Assembly (NCBI GenBank): GCA_017533785.1
Contig: JAFWII010000013.1
Location: forward strand, 1 to 34,750
DNA length: 34,750 nt
Origin: Erysipelotrichaceae bacterium
Lineage (GTDB): Bacteria > Bacillota_I > Bacilli_A > Erysipelotrichales > Erysipelotrichaceae
Direction of reading: 5' to 3'
Part shown: piece by piece, positions 7,727 through 15,949 of the stretch
Position numbering within the stretch: position 1 is the first letter of the stretch
How the letters are laid out: the number at the start of each line of letters is the position of its first letter
Notes under the pieces: generated by a model
What the model was told of the DNA's origin: nothing
Databases searched by the model: none
What the model saw: only the letters and a program-made list of their open reading frames with translations
Made by a program: the position numbers and the translations under genes

Positions 7727-9312
7727 AGATCCTTTGGAAAGTCCTGACGGATGTCGAGACGAAAGAAGGGGAAGGCTATTTCGCTGCCGGCAGCAACTGT
7801 CTGAAAACGGAACTGATGCCGGGGCACATCAAAGCGCAGGATGCCGTCATCGAACTCAGCGTCGATAAAGATGAAAAGATCTTTATGAACGGATATCAGA
7901 CCTGGACAGACTGTCCCGAATATACTGCTGATCAGAGACAGAGGGGACTGAACTGGCTTCCCAAGTTCGGCATTGACCGCTTCAGTCTTGACCGTTATTC
8001 CGATTATCATTTCGTGGAATACCCGTTCAAAAAAGGTTTATTCCACGGTTTCTCCTATTGCTATTTCCGCAAGGGTGATACATACAGATTGTTCGGTTCG
8101 CTGAATGAAGAGAACGGCTATACGATTTTCCGTTATGACGCAAACCAGAACCGCCTGACGCTCCATAAGGACAACGAAGGGCTAAAAATCGGGGGACCGG
8201 TGGAACTCTTCCGCTTCTACTATGCTGAAGGAACAGAAAAAGAAGTCTTTGACGGCTGGTTTGAAGCATTGAACATCCGCCCGATCACAGATCACAAACT
8301 GTGCGGCTACTCTAGCTGGTATAACCGCTATCAGAATATCGATGAAGCCAATATGAGGAAGGATCTGGAAGGTTGTAAAGAGATCTTCAGCGAAGGAGAT
8401 CTGTTCCAGATCGATGACGGCTGGGAACCGTTTGTCGGCGACTGGCTCACGACAGATTCCGTTAAATTCCCGAACGGATTGAAACAGCTCGTTGAGGATA
8501 TCCACAGCAGCGGATTCAAAGCCGGTCTCTGGCTTGCTCCGTTCGTCGCGGAAGAAAAGTCCGAACTCTATCTGAAACATCAGGACTGGTTCCTGAAAGT
8601 CAACGGCGGCAACTGGAAATGCGGCTGCAACTGGAGCGGTTTCTACTCGCTTGATATCGATAATCCTGAGGTTATAGCCTATTTGAAAGAAGCCTTCCAC
8701 CGTGTTTTTGATGAGTGGGGATTCGATCTGGTCAAACTCGATTTTCTGTATGGCGCTGCGCCTTTCGGAAACGAGAATGAGACCAGAGCCGGAAGAATGT
8801 ACCGGGCAATGCGTTTCCTGCGCGAACTCTGCGGAGAAAAAGCGATCCTTGGATGTGGAGTTCCGGTCATGCCCGCGTTCGGTCTTGTCGAATACTGCCG
8901 CATCAGCTGCGATGTGTCGCTTGACTGGAACGACGTTCCCTATATGCGCCTGATCCACCGCGAAAGAACATCGACAAGAAATGCGATCCACAATATCATT
9001 TCCCGCCATCAGCTGAACCGGCGTGCTTATCTTTCTGATCCGGACGTTTTCTTCCTGCGCAGTGAAAACACGAAACTGACGACTGAGCAGAAAGACGATC
9101 TTGTAACTCTGGATGCTCTGTTTGGCGACGTCTTCCTTACATCGGATGATCCGGGAAACTATACGGAAGAAATGAAACAGAAGTATCGTGAATTCCGCAA
9201 GCTCCTGAAGGCAGAGAATGCCGAAATCTCTCTTGAAGGAGAAGTGAATGTCCGTTATGAGATCAACGGTGAAAAACACGAAAAAACACTGTTCAAAGGA
9301 TCAAAGCTTTAA
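7723..9312 (+). CDS. Alpha-galactosidase, GH36-type
   Basis: A 529-residue clan GH-D enzyme that releases alpha-linked galactose. The barrel motifs are clear: GYSSWYNRYQNI, FQIDDGWEPFVGDW, AGLWLAPFVAE, the nucleophile D340 in VKLDFLYG and the probable acid/base D397 in CRISCDVSLDW. It is shorter than the typical GH36 enzyme of about 700 residues: the N-terminal beta-sandwich is compact (about 190 residues) and the C-terminal domain is small. No signal peptide, so it works in the cytoplasm on sugar brought in by the upstream symporter. Substrates such as melibiose or raffinose-type oligosaccharides fit the family. The start overlaps the transporter stop by four bases. The operon ends with a strong terminator 11 bp later. 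Confidence 0.93.
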   Translation: MKILWKVLTDVETKEGEGYFAAGSNCLKTELMPGHIKAQDAVIELSVDKDEKIFMNGYQTWTDCPEYTADQRQRGLNWLPKFGIDRFSLDRYSDYHFVEYPFKKGLFHGFSYCYFRKGDTYRLFGSLNEENGYTIFRYDANQNRLTLHKDNEGLKIGGPVELFRFYYAEGTEKEVFDGWFEALNIRPITDHKLCGYSSWYNRYQNIDEANMRKDLEGCKEIFSEGDLFQIDDGWEPFVGDWLTTDSVKFPNGLKQLVEDIHSSGFKAGLWLAPFVAEEKSELYLKHQDWFLKVNGGNWKCGCNWSGFYSLDIDNPEVIAYLKEAFHRVFDEWGFDLVKLDFLYGAAPFGNENETRAGRMYRAMRFLRELCGEKAILGCGVPVMPAFGLVEYCRISCDVSLDWNDVPYMRLIHRERTSTRNAIHNIISRHQLNRRAYLSDPDVFFLRSENTKLTTEQKDDLVTLDALFGDVFLTSDDPGNYTEEMKQKYREFRKLLKAENAEISLEGEVNVRYEINGEKHEKTLFKGSKL

Positions 9313-9322
9313 TTGGCTGAAT

Positions 9323-9348
9323 AAAACGGGTCTTTCGGGACCCGTTTT
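9323..9348 (+). terminator. Intrinsic terminator of the galactoside operon
   Basis: A perfect 10-bp stem, AAAACGGGTC (9323-9332) and GACCCGTTTT (9339-9348), with a 6-base loop. The stem ends in a T-run and could act on both strands. Confidence 0.9.
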
Positions 9349-9391
9349 CCGCTGCTCGGGCACTATGCCGTTTTTTGCCCATATTTCTGTG

Positions 9392-9403
9392 TATAATTAT
9401 AAT
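9392..9403 (+). promoter_or_regulatory. Tandem TATAAT promoter just before the ABC gene
   Basis: Two adjoining perfect -10 hexamers, TATAAT at 9392-9397 and 9398-9403. The second has TTGCCC (9375-9380) at a 17-bp spacing. From the first, transcription would be expected to begin at about 9404-9405, exactly on the GTG start codon of the ABC gene. Confidence 0.6.
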
Positions 9404-9404
9404 C

Positions 9405-12400
9405 GTGCTGCAGATAAGAGACATATCAAAGGAATATCGGACCGGAGATCTGGTCCAGAAAGCTCTTGATCACGTATCATTGAATCTCCGTGATAATGAA
9501 TTCGTCGCGATCCTGGGACCGAGCGGTTCTGGAAAAACGACGCTTTTGAACATTATCGGAGGCCTCGACCGTTATGACAGCGGCGATCTTGTGATCAACG
9601 GCATCTCGACCAAAAAGTACAAGGACAAAGACTGGGATTCCTACCGGAACCATACGATCGGTTTCGTATTTCAGAGTTATAATCTAATATCTCATCAAAC
9701 GATATTGGCAAATGTTGAGCTTGCGTTGACGATTTCCGGCATTTCACGCAGCGAAAGAACACAAAGAGCGCTGGAAGCATTGAAGAAGGTCGGATTGGCA
9801 GAACAGGCACATAAAAAGCCGAATCAGCTTTCCGGCGGACAGATGCAGCGTGTCGCGATCGCCAGAGCGCTTGTCAATGATCCGGATATTCTTCTTGCCG
9901 ATGAACCGACAGGCGCGCTCGATTCAGAGACCTCCCTGCAGGTCATGGAACTGCTGAAGGAAGTCGCGGATGACAGGCTTGTAGTCATGGTCACTCATAA
10001 CCCGGAACTTGCTGAACAATATGCGACTAGGATCGTCCGTCTGAAAGACGGAAAAATCATCGATGATTCAGATCCGTGTGTCATAAGTACTGATGAAGAA
10101 CCGGTCTACAAGAACATGGGGAAATCATCCATGTCTTTCCTTACAGCTCTTTCACTAAGTTTCAATAACCTTCTGACGAAAAAAGCGAGAACGATCCTGG
10201 TTGCTTTTGCCGGCTCGATCGGTATCATCGGCATCGCTCTGATCCTTGCTCTATCCAATGGCGTGAATCAGTATATACGTTCGACAGAAGAGGAGACATT
10301 ATCGGAATATCCTCTGACGATCCAGAGCACGAGCTTTGATCTCTCATCGGTCGTGATGGCACAGACTATCGAGAATGAAGAAACCTTTGATGTTAAGGAA
10401 CGTCCGATGCTGAACAACATGCTTTCAAGGACGAGATCAAATGACCTGAAGTCTTTGAAAGAGTATCTTGATACATCCGAGACCGTCCAGAAGAATGTTC
10501 AGGCGATCGAATACACATACAGCATCTCGCCGTTGATCTACCGAATCGATGATAAGGGTTACCGTCAGATCAACCCGGATACCTCTTTTACTTCCGTAGG
10601 TCTGGGGACCGGCAGCGGAAATTCGCTCATGTCGTTAGCGATGTCTACGGACGTCTTCTTTGCATTGCCCAGAGAGAGTTCACTGTATATAAATCAATAT
10701 GACGTGAAAGCCGGTCACTGGCCGGAAAACACCCATGAATGTGTGCTTGTTCTGCTGAACGATGGCAGCATTCCGGATATCGTCCTTTACTCGCTTGGTC
10801 TGCTGGACGCAAATGAACTTGACGAAATGATCGAAAGCTTTACCAACGAAGAGAACTTCACACCCCGGCATGAGATCCAGCATTATGCGTATGAGGATTT
10901 TCTGGGGATCCGTTTCAAACTGGTCTCCCCGGCGCAGCGCTATTCATATGACAGCGAATACGATGTATGGGTCGATAAAAGCGAAGACACAAGATTCATG
11001 CGTAATCTTATTCAGAACGGTGAAGACCTTACCATTGTCGGCGTAGTCAAGAGAAAAGAAGACAGCGACTTCGCGATGCTTTCGACCGGCATCGGGTATG
11101 ATATCCGTCTGCAGGAAGAGGCTGTTACGATGTCTGTCAACAGCCCTGCTACAAAAGCGCAGTTAGCCGACAAAGACAAGAATATATTCAGCGGAAAAGA
11201 CTTTGGTGAAGAAGAACAGAATTTCTCCTTCGATTCACTTTTCTCCGTTGACGAGAGTGCTTTTTCCAATCTGATCCAGATCGACGCCAGCAAGCTTCAG
11301 TTTGATACGTCTGCGTTCAACAGCCTCGGCGACATGGACCTTTCCGGCCTGATCAATCCTGAAGATATGGCGAATGCCGGCAGCAGCATCGACTTCGGTA
11401 CGCTGCTTTCCAAGATCAATATCAAGATCAAGACTGACCAGGCAGACGATGCTATGGGTGATCTGCTGCGTGATTATCTGCAGTTTGCGGCAAAAGATCC
11501 GAGCACGGATATTTCGGCACTTAACTCCGGCATCGAAGAATTCCTTCGTTCTGAAGACGGCAGGAACGCTTTATCAGATGCTGTCAGTGAACTGATCAAA
11601 GACAGCGGGATCGATACGATCGATGCCGCCAAGATCCAGGAGATCGTTTCCTTGACCGTCAATGATTTCTATGCATATCTGCAGGAAAACGAGATCACCA
11701 TCGGACCGGATACAGACCTGAATTCGTATTTCACACAGTATATGAGTGAAAGGGGAACTTCCCTGATTCAGGATCAGCTAAATGGCATAATCTCTGAACT
11801 TCCTGAGATCGGTGATGATGAGATCAGCAAGCTTTCCAATCAGATCCTTTCTGCTTACCAGACTTACGCCGAGAACAACGGAAAACCGCAGCCGGATAAG
11901 ATCCGTGAATCCTTCACACAGTATCTTGCTTCTCCTGAAGGCGGCAGAGCCATATCCTCAGCTGTTTCCAGCATCGTCGATACTGAAGATCTGCAGCGTC
12001 AGGTCAATCAGCTGTTCGGTGAAACGATGAGCGGATATTCAGAATCCATGAACGGGATCATGCAGAAGATGATGACCGAGATCGGAAATCGGATCGGTTC
12101 GATCATGCAGGATTCTGTTTCGCAGTTCGCCAGAGACCTGCCGAACGCAATCCGCTTCAACCCCAGTGCCTTGGAAAATGCCTTTTCCATGAACATGGAT
12201 CAGGAAGAGATCGAAGAGATGTTCATGTCGATGATGAGCTCCCAGGGAAATTCCTATGACGGAAACCTGCGTTTGCTCGGATATGCAGATCTTGAAAAGC
12301 CGGTTATGATCTCCATATATCCGAATGACTTTGATGCGAAGAACGTGATCATTGACACGCTCGATTCCTATAACCGTGATATGGAAGAGATCGACCCCGA

Positions 12401-12872
12401 CAGAGTGATCCGTTATACAGATACGGTCGGACTGCTTATGTCATCTGTAACGAATATCGTCGATACGATCTCTTATGTGCTGATCGCCTTTGTTGCGATC
12501 TCGCTGGTCGTTTCATCTATCATGATCGGCGTCATTACATACATCAGCGTTCTTGAACGAAATAAAGAGATCGGTATTCTGCGGGCGATCGGTGCCAGCA
12601 AACGGAATATCTCAGAAGTATTCAACGCTGAAACATTCATCATCGGACTGCTTGCCGGGTTATTCGGTATCGGCATTACACGCCTCCTGCTGATTCCGGG
12701 GAACATGCTGATCCACGCTTTGTCCGACAACAAAAACATCAATGCAGTGCTGCCGTGGAACGCGGCCGTGATCCTGGTGATCCTGAGCATCATCCTTACA
12801 CTGATCGGCGGTATCATCCCCAGCCGGAAGGCTGCAAAGAGCGATCCGGTCACGGCATTAAGAACAGAATAA
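9405..12872 (+). CDS. Large ABC transporter: ATPase fused to FtsX/MacB-type permease
   Basis: A 1155-residue fusion. Residues about 1-225 are an ABC ATPase of the LolD/MacB class: Walker [10 protein letters not shown] (K44), signature [15 protein letters not shown], Walker [13 protein letters not shown] and H-loop VMVTHNP. One membrane helix follows near residue 260 ([17 protein letters not shown]), then an extracytoplasmic region of more than 700 residues, and finally three helices in an FtsX-like C-terminal domain with the conserved [19 protein letters not shown] and a terminal [15 protein letters not shown]. The outer region includes three related helical repeats of about 61-63 residues (see findings). 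Start: the frame opens at a TTG (9375), but family alignment favours GTG 9405 ([11 protein letters not shown]). No Shine-Dalgarno site precedes it, and the -10 lies only seven bases upstream. MacB-like proteins extrude peptides or act mechanically across the envelope; the substrate here is unknown. No partner gene is adjacent. Confidence 0.9.
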   Translation: MLQIRDISKEYRTGDLVQKALDHVSLNLRDNEFVAILGPSGSGKTTLLNIIGGLDRYDSGDLVINGISTKKYKDKDWDSYRNHTIGFVFQSYNLISHQTILANVELALTISGISRSERTQRALEALKKVGLAEQAHKKPNQLSGGQMQRVAIARALVNDPDILLADEPTGALDSETSLQVMELLKEVADDRLVVMVTHNPELAEQYATRIVRLKDGKIIDDSDPCVISTDEEPVYKNMGKSSMSFLTALSLSFNNLLTKKARTILVAFAGSIGIIGIALILALSNGVNQYIRSTEEETLSEYPLTIQSTSFDLSSVVMAQTIENEETFDVKERPMLNNMLSRTRSNDLKSLKEYLDTSETVQKNVQAIEYTYSISPLIYRIDDKGYRQINPDTSFTSVGLGTGSGNSLMSLAMSTDVFFALPRESSLYINQYDVKAGHWPENTHECVLVLLNDGSIPDIVLYSLGLLDANELDEMIESFTNEENFTPRHEIQHYAYEDFLGIRFKLVSPAQRYSYDSEYDVWVDKSEDTRFMRNLIQNGEDLTIVGVVKRKEDSDFAMLSTGIGYDIRLQEEAVTMSVNSPATKAQLADKDKNIFSGKDFGEEEQNFSFDSLFSVDESAFSNLIQIDASKLQFDTSAFNSLGDMDLSGLINPEDMANAGSSIDFGTLLSKINIKIKTDQADDAMGDLLRDYLQFAAKDPSTDISALNSGIEEFLRSEDGRNALSDAVSELIKDSGIDTIDAAKIQEIVSLTVNDFYAYLQENEITIGPDTDLNSYFTQYMSERGTSLIQDQLNGIISELPEIGDDEISKLSNQILSAYQTYAENNGKPQPDKIRESFTQYLASPEGGRAISSAVSSIVDTEDLQRQVNQLFGETMSGYSESMNGIMQKMMTEIGNRIGSIMQDSVSQFARDLPNAIRFNPSALENAFSMNMDQEEIEEMFMSMMSSQGNSYDGNLRLLGYADLEKPVMISIYPNDFDAKNVIIDTLDSYNRDMEEIDPDRVIRYTDTVGLLMSSVTNIVDTISYVLIAFVAISLVVSSIMIGVITYISVLERNKEIGILRAIGASKRNISEVFNAETFIIGLLAGLFGIGITRLLLIPGNMLIHALSDNKNINAVLPWNAAVILVILSIILTLIGGIIPSRKAAKSDPVTALRTE

Positions 12873-12879
12873 ATTTCTG

Positions 12880-12907
12880 TTGCAATTTGGTTGAAATATG
12901 TTATTAT
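12880..12907 (+). promoter_or_regulatory. Promoter of tRNA-Val
   Basis: TTGCAA (12880-12885), a 16-bp spacer and TATTAT (12902-12907), nine bases before the mature tRNA 5' end, as expected for a stable RNA gene. Confidence 0.75.
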
Positions 12908-12915
12908 AGATGGGC

Positions 12916-12991
12916 GGACGCTTAGCTCAGTTGGGAGAGCACTTCCTTGACGTGGAAGGGGTCAGGAGTTCGAGTCTCTTAGCGTCCACCA
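12916..12991 (+). tRNA. tRNA-Val (anticodon GAC)
   Basis: A complete 76-base cloverleaf. Acceptor arms GGACGCT and AGCGTCC pair fully. The D-arm is GCTC-AGTTGGGA-GAGC. The anticodon stem is CTTCC/GGAAG around loop TTGACGT, giving anticodon GAC, which reads GUC/GUU valine codons. The T-arm AGGAG-TTCGAGT-CTCTT has one G-U pair. The 3' CCA is encoded. A promoter lies directly upstream and a terminator directly downstream. Its 3' end is duplicated at 13827-13841, marking it as a probable integration target. Confidence 0.97.
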
Positions 12992-12993
12992 TT
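12979..12993 (+). other. Putative attachment site copy 1 (tRNA-Val 3' end)
   Basis: TTAGCGTCCACCATT covers the 3' end of tRNA-Val. It recurs as TTAGTGTCCACCATT at 13827-13841 with one mismatch in 15. A direct repeat of a tRNA 3' end around a foreign-looking segment is the classic trace of tyrosine-integrase insertion. Confidence 0.6.
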
Positions 12994-13000
12994 GAAAATA

Positions 13001-13024
13001 AAATCGTCTGAAAAGACGATTTTT
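13001..13024 (+). terminator. Intrinsic terminator after tRNA-Val
   Basis: Stem AAATCGTCT (13001-13009) and AGACGATTT (13014-13022) with a GAAA tetraloop and a short T-run. It lies inside the putative inserted segment. Confidence 0.9.
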
Positions 13025-13214
13025 ATATCAATTAAAAATATTCATCAAATACTAAATATATATTGGTAGAATAACTGTATAGAATAAAAAGAACGAATTT
13101 ATAGACATTCCTTGGGAAGATAAACCTACCCAATGTGATTGACAAACATAACTTCTAACAAAACTTATCGTGGCTGATATGATGTCGAATAGTTAAGGAA
13201 AAGAAAAACTGAAT

Positions 13215-13679
13215 ATGTGGGACATAGAAAAGATCGATAAACCTGAGTGGCTATATGGTATAGCCGGCAACATCACAAAGAGCCATTATGATGAGAATGG
13301 CATTTTGAGATACGGAACAAGAGAATTCAGAGCGGGAACGAAGATATACCTGGCAAACTGGGCAACAGACGATGGAAGGGTCCTGACCATCGGCCTGTCC
13401 CGCAAAAGAAGAAACAAAAGAAGAAAGTTCATTGAAGAGTTTGTGGATGTGAAGCACATAGAAAACCTCAGACTGACTAGGATATTTAATACGGCAGTAA
13501 TCGAGAAAATGCTTTTTAATGATGGATTTGGCCCCTTCCCTGAGTTGGAAAAAGCTGACGATAAGATAATAATTAGTTACTTGTCTGATTATTATGGGTA
13601 TTGGGGAAACACTGAGAAGGACAAAACAGAAATAGTGAGATTCATAGAAATGATGAAAGATGAAACGAATCATGGATAA
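13215..13679 (+). CDS. Hypothetical protein in the tRNA-Val insert
   Basis: A 154-residue protein that I do not recognise. The first half has GILRYGTREFRAGTKIYLANW followed by a strand-like VLTIGLSRK and a very basic stretch (KRRNKRRKF). The second half is mixed helical, with FNTAVIEKMLF and IISYLSDYYGYW. There is no signal peptide or membrane helix, so it is predicted cytoplasmic. The upstream AAGGAA is 15 or so bases from the ATG, too far for an ideal ribosome site. Codon use becomes distinctly AT-rich toward the 3' end, unlike the neighbours. It is the only gene in the putative integrative remnant, so it is probably accessory cargo. The compact shape recalls small immunity-type proteins, but this is only an impression. 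Confidence 0.6.
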   Translation: MWDIEKIDKPEWLYGIAGNITKSHYDENGILRYGTREFRAGTKIYLANWATDDGRVLTIGLSRKRRNKRRKFIEEFVDVKHIENLRLTRIFNTAVIEKMLFNDGFGPFPELEKADDKIIISYLSDYYGYWGNTEKDKTEIVRFIEMMKDETNHG

Positions 13680-13744
13680 TAAATAAACAGATACTCGATC
13701 GTCTTGATATATTCGTGGAAAAATCGTGGAAAAAACTGTCAAAT

Positions 13745-13810
13745 AATATACATTCAAATACCAAATATACCTTCAAATTCATGAATATACACCCAAAAAA
13801 CATAATATAC
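13745..13810 (+). repeat. Four AATATAC iterons at about 20-bp intervals
   Basis: AATATAC occurs at 13745-13751, 13764-13770, 13784-13790 and 13804-13810, with steps of 19, 20 and 20 bp, so all copies lie on nearly the same face of the helix. They end 17 bp before the second tRNA-end repeat. This spacing suits arm-type integrase sites or Rep-type iterons. Confidence 0.6.
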
Positions 13811-13826
13811 ATGATGTATCAATGTA

Positions 13827-13841
13827 TTAGTGTCCACCATT
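13827..13841 (+). other. Putative attachment site copy 2
   Basis: TTAGTGTCCACCATT repeats the tRNA-Val 3' end with one C-to-T change. Twelve bases later comes a second terminator, which may have been the original terminator of the tRNA before insertion. Confidence 0.6.
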
Positions 13842-13852
13842 TATAGACTATG

Positions 13853-13876
13853 ACTCAGAGTAATCTGAGTTTTTTT
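13853..13876 (+). terminator. Intrinsic terminator beyond the insert
   Basis: Stem ACTCAGA (13853-13859) and TCTGAGT (13864-13870) with a 4-base loop and seven T. No gene ends just before it except the displaced tRNA end. Confidence 0.85.
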
Positions 13877-13910
13877 ATTCAATTACGATGATTGCTTTCT
13901 TTGATAAACA

Positions 13911-13939
13911 TTACATTTTGTTTCTCTATCTGCTATCAT
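13911..13939 (+). promoter_or_regulatory. Promoter of the O-acetylation gene pair
   Basis: TTACAT (13911-13916), a 17-bp spacer and an extended -10, TGCTATCAT (13931-13939), 43 bp before the ATG at 13982. Confidence 0.6.
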
Positions 13940-13981
13940 GATAAAAATAATTGTAAAACTGCGCGCATCAGAAACAATTGT

Positions 13982-14752
13982 ATGAGAAGAATTAAACCTC
14001 TTAACATTCTATACTTGATCTTCAGCCTGTTTATGTGCTTTGTTTTTGTAATGGGTACTTACAGTTTTATTACAGTCCCGGCAAAAGCGAGAGCAGAAGC
14101 CGCTGCGATCGAAGAGATGCTGAGAAAGCAGCAGGAAGAAGCGGAAGCAAGAAAGCAGGCAGAACTTGCTGAAGCGGAAAAACGGAAAGCCGAAGAAGCC
14201 GGGCAGCCTAAAGCGCTGGAAGAATTATACGATGACGCAGCCGATATGCATGTGACCGGGATCGGAGACTCTGTCATGCTGTCAGCACTGGGCGAACTGT
14301 ATGACCAGTTTCCGGAAGGGTATTTTGACGCTGTATTTGGCAGAACATTGTATGAGGCTCTGCCTGTCATCTATGAAATGGAAGAAAACGGCACATTCGG
14401 CGATGTGATCGTCTATTCACTTGTTACCAACTGCGATATAGAAGAAAGCGATATCGAAAAGATCATTGAACACAGCTCAGGAAAGCCGACTTTCTGGATC
14501 ACTACTTTTGGCGTGACCAACAACGGCAATGAAGTGCTCAGGAATGTAATACCGCGTTACGATAACGCCTATCTCGTGGAATGGGGCGAAATTGCCGATA
14601 AACACTGGGAATGGATCCTTGCAGATGGGCTTCATCTGAATCACGAAGGTGCGGTAGCTTATGCTGATCTGATCCGCTGGACCATAACCAGCGATTTGCT
14701 GACGCCTGAATTTGCAACTTTAAAGTTTAAACCGATCACAACCAGAAAATGA
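13982..14752 (+). CDS. Membrane-anchored SGNH-hydrolase-like protein (OatA C-terminal-domain type)
   Basis: A 256-residue protein from ATG 13982; the frame is open upstream to 13892, but those codons overlap the promoter. Residues about 8-32 form a single membrane helix, followed by a charged coiled-coil of about 45 residues rich in Glu, Ala and Lys, then a domain outside the membrane. That domain matches the SGNH part of OatA-type O-acetyltransferases: VTGIGDSVML holds the nucleophile S97, and DGLHLNHEG holds D215 and H218. Block III is VYSLVTN, weaker than the usual G-T-N. In OatA this domain places acetyl groups on peptidoglycan muramic acid after transfer by the acyltransferase-3 half. 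That half is the next gene, overlapping by ATGA, so this is a split version of the system. The exact polymer acetylated is not known. Confidence 0.82.
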   Translation: MRRIKPLNILYLIFSLFMCFVFVMGTYSFITVPAKARAEAAAIEEMLRKQQEEAEARKQAELAEAEKRKAEEAGQPKALEELYDDAADMHVTGIGDSVMLSALGELYDQFPEGYFDAVFGRTLYEALPVIYEMEENGTFGDVIVYSLVTNCDIEESDIEKIIEHSSGKPTFWITTFGVTNNGNEVLRNVIPRYDNAYLVEWGEIADKHWEWILADGLHLNHEGAVAYADLIRWTITSDLLTPEFATLKFKPITTRK

Positions 14753-15834
14753 AAAACAGCACCGGAAGAGTAAGGGGCCTTGAAGGCCTGAGGATGCTGG
14801 CACTGACCGGTGTTCTCTTATATCACATGTTTCCCCGTCAGATCAAAGGCGGGTATTTCGGCGTTGTCATTTTCTTTGTGATCAGCGGTTTTCTCGGAGC
14901 GTATACGTATAAAGAGGACCTTTCTCTGCTGAAACACTACGGCAGGCGTCTTATGAGGATCTATCCGCCGATGATCATCATGATCATGATCACGGTCGAA
15001 GCAGTCGCTCTGACCGATCACTACCGTCTTTCGATGGTGCAGGATGAATTCTGCAGTGTTCTGTTCTCCTGCAATAACTATTGGCAGATGATCAAGCAGG
15101 CAGACTACTTTGCCAATCTGGCGAATACATCCGCGTTCACGCATCTCTGGTATATTTCCATTTTGGTCCAGTTTGAAGTGATCTGGGGATTGTTTATGAA
15201 GCTGATTCGAAGAGACAGAGTTCGTATCCGCATCCTTTCTTTGCTGCTCATTGTTATGGTTCTAATCATGCCCATCCGGTCGCTCTTTGGTGCAACGACT
15301 ACCCAGCTGTATTACGGAACAGACACCAGGATCCACGCGCTGATCGCCGGGGCACTGGCCGGTCTTTCCGCAAGAAGAGCAGTACGCAGGAGAAGGATGC
15401 TGTATCCGGGAATCTGTGCTATTTTCGGGATCGAATTCCTGATATTCACACTGATTCTGTTCCTCTTTGTTCCGGGAACGATGAAAGCTGTGTATCTGTT
15501 TATAATGTCGTTCTATGCACTGCTTTGTGCTGTCTTTGTTTATTTCTGCACTGTTCACGGAAGAGGTCCGGGAGCCCTGTATGAATTGAGACCATGGAGA
15601 TTTTTCAGCAAGTACAGCTACGAGATCTATCTCTGGCAGTATCCGGTGCTCTTTGTGTTCACTTTGAGAAACTGGACCGGATCATTGAAATTCTATGCTT
15701 TGCAGGCTGTTGTGATCCTGGTGCTTAGCATGTGGGCACACCGTTTTGTTGCCGATCTGACTTCACTTGGGAAAAAGCCGCAGAAAAAGAGCCTGACAAC
15801 TGAATTAATTAAAACAGCTGGCTCTGCTAAATAA
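14749..15834 (+). CDS. Acyltransferase-3 family membrane protein (OatA N-terminal-domain type)
   Basis: A 361-residue membrane protein with about ten hydrophobic segments. The N-terminus shows RGLEGLRMLALTGVLLYHMFP, in which the RxxxxR and following His are the acyltransferase-3 signature, then GGYFGVVIFFVISGFL and the RRLMRIYPP motif. It would carry acetyl groups from cytoplasmic acetyl-CoA across the membrane. In OatA proteins this domain is fused to a C-terminal SGNH domain; here the SGNH part is a separate upstream gene and the four-base overlap implies coupled, roughly equal synthesis. There is no good ribosome site of its own. The pair most likely O-acetylates peptidoglycan or another wall glycan, giving lysozyme resistance, which is inference from the family. 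Confidence 0.88.
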   Translation: MKNSTGRVRGLEGLRMLALTGVLLYHMFPRQIKGGYFGVVIFFVISGFLGAYTYKEDLSLLKHYGRRLMRIYPPMIIMIMITVEAVALTDHYRLSMVQDEFCSVLFSCNNYWQMIKQADYFANLANTSAFTHLWYISILVQFEVIWGLFMKLIRRDRVRIRILSLLLIVMVLIMPIRSLFGATTTQLYYGTDTRIHALIAGALAGLSARRAVRRRRMLYPGICAIFGIEFLIFTLILFLFVPGTMKAVYLFIMSFYALLCAVFVYFCTVHGRGPGALYELRPWRFFSKYSYEIYLWQYPVLFVFTLRNWTGSLKFYALQAVVILVLSMWAHRFVADLTSLGKKPQKKSLTTELIKTAGSAK

Positions 15835-15844
15835 CCAGAGTATA

Positions 15845-15865
15845 GATTCTATTCTCTTCTGACTA
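15845..15865 (+). terminator. Weak stem-loop after the acyltransferase gene
   Basis: AGAGTATAG and CTATTCTCT pair with one T-T mismatch around a 3-base loop, but without a clear T-run. It may be a weak terminator or only a stem-loop. Confidence 0.3.
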
Positions 15866-15922
15866 GCGATCCTTTTATTACTGGCAGACTATTGTTCTTT
15901 ATTCCACAGACAGAAAAACGCC

Positions 15923-15928
15923 TATAAT
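15923..15928 (+). promoter_or_regulatory. -10 element of malQ
   Basis: A perfect TATAAT, 21 bases before the malQ start; no convincing -35 was found. AGAGGTG at 15935-15941 is the ribosome site. Confidence 0.5.
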
Positions 15929-15949
15929 TATCAATAGAGGTGCATTTTA

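Larger units (their letters stand above)
12994..13826. mobile_element. AT-rich insert at tRNA-Val, probable remnant of an integrative element
   Basis: The segment between the two tRNA-end repeats is visibly richer in A+T than everything around it, especially 13021-13210 and 13680-13826. It contains a terminator, one orphan gene (13215-13679), and repeats near both ends: TCAAATACYAAATATA at 13045-13060 and 13754-13769 (15 of 16 identical), and four AATATAC iterons at the right end. No integrase, excisionase or replication gene is present, so if it was an integrative element it is decayed or a satellite. Apart from these features, nothing was seen in 13025-13214 or 13680-13744. Confidence 0.5.

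Noticed and set aside
8182..9279. A 365-codon minus-strand open frame opposite the alpha-galactosidase
   Set aside because: The plus strand encodes a clear GH36 enzyme with catalytic motifs; the opposite frame shows no recognisable domain or ribosome site.
13741..13830. CRISPR-like array in the iteron region
   Set aside because: The repeated unit is only seven bases with 12-13-base gaps, far shorter than CRISPR repeats and spacers, and no cas gene is present.
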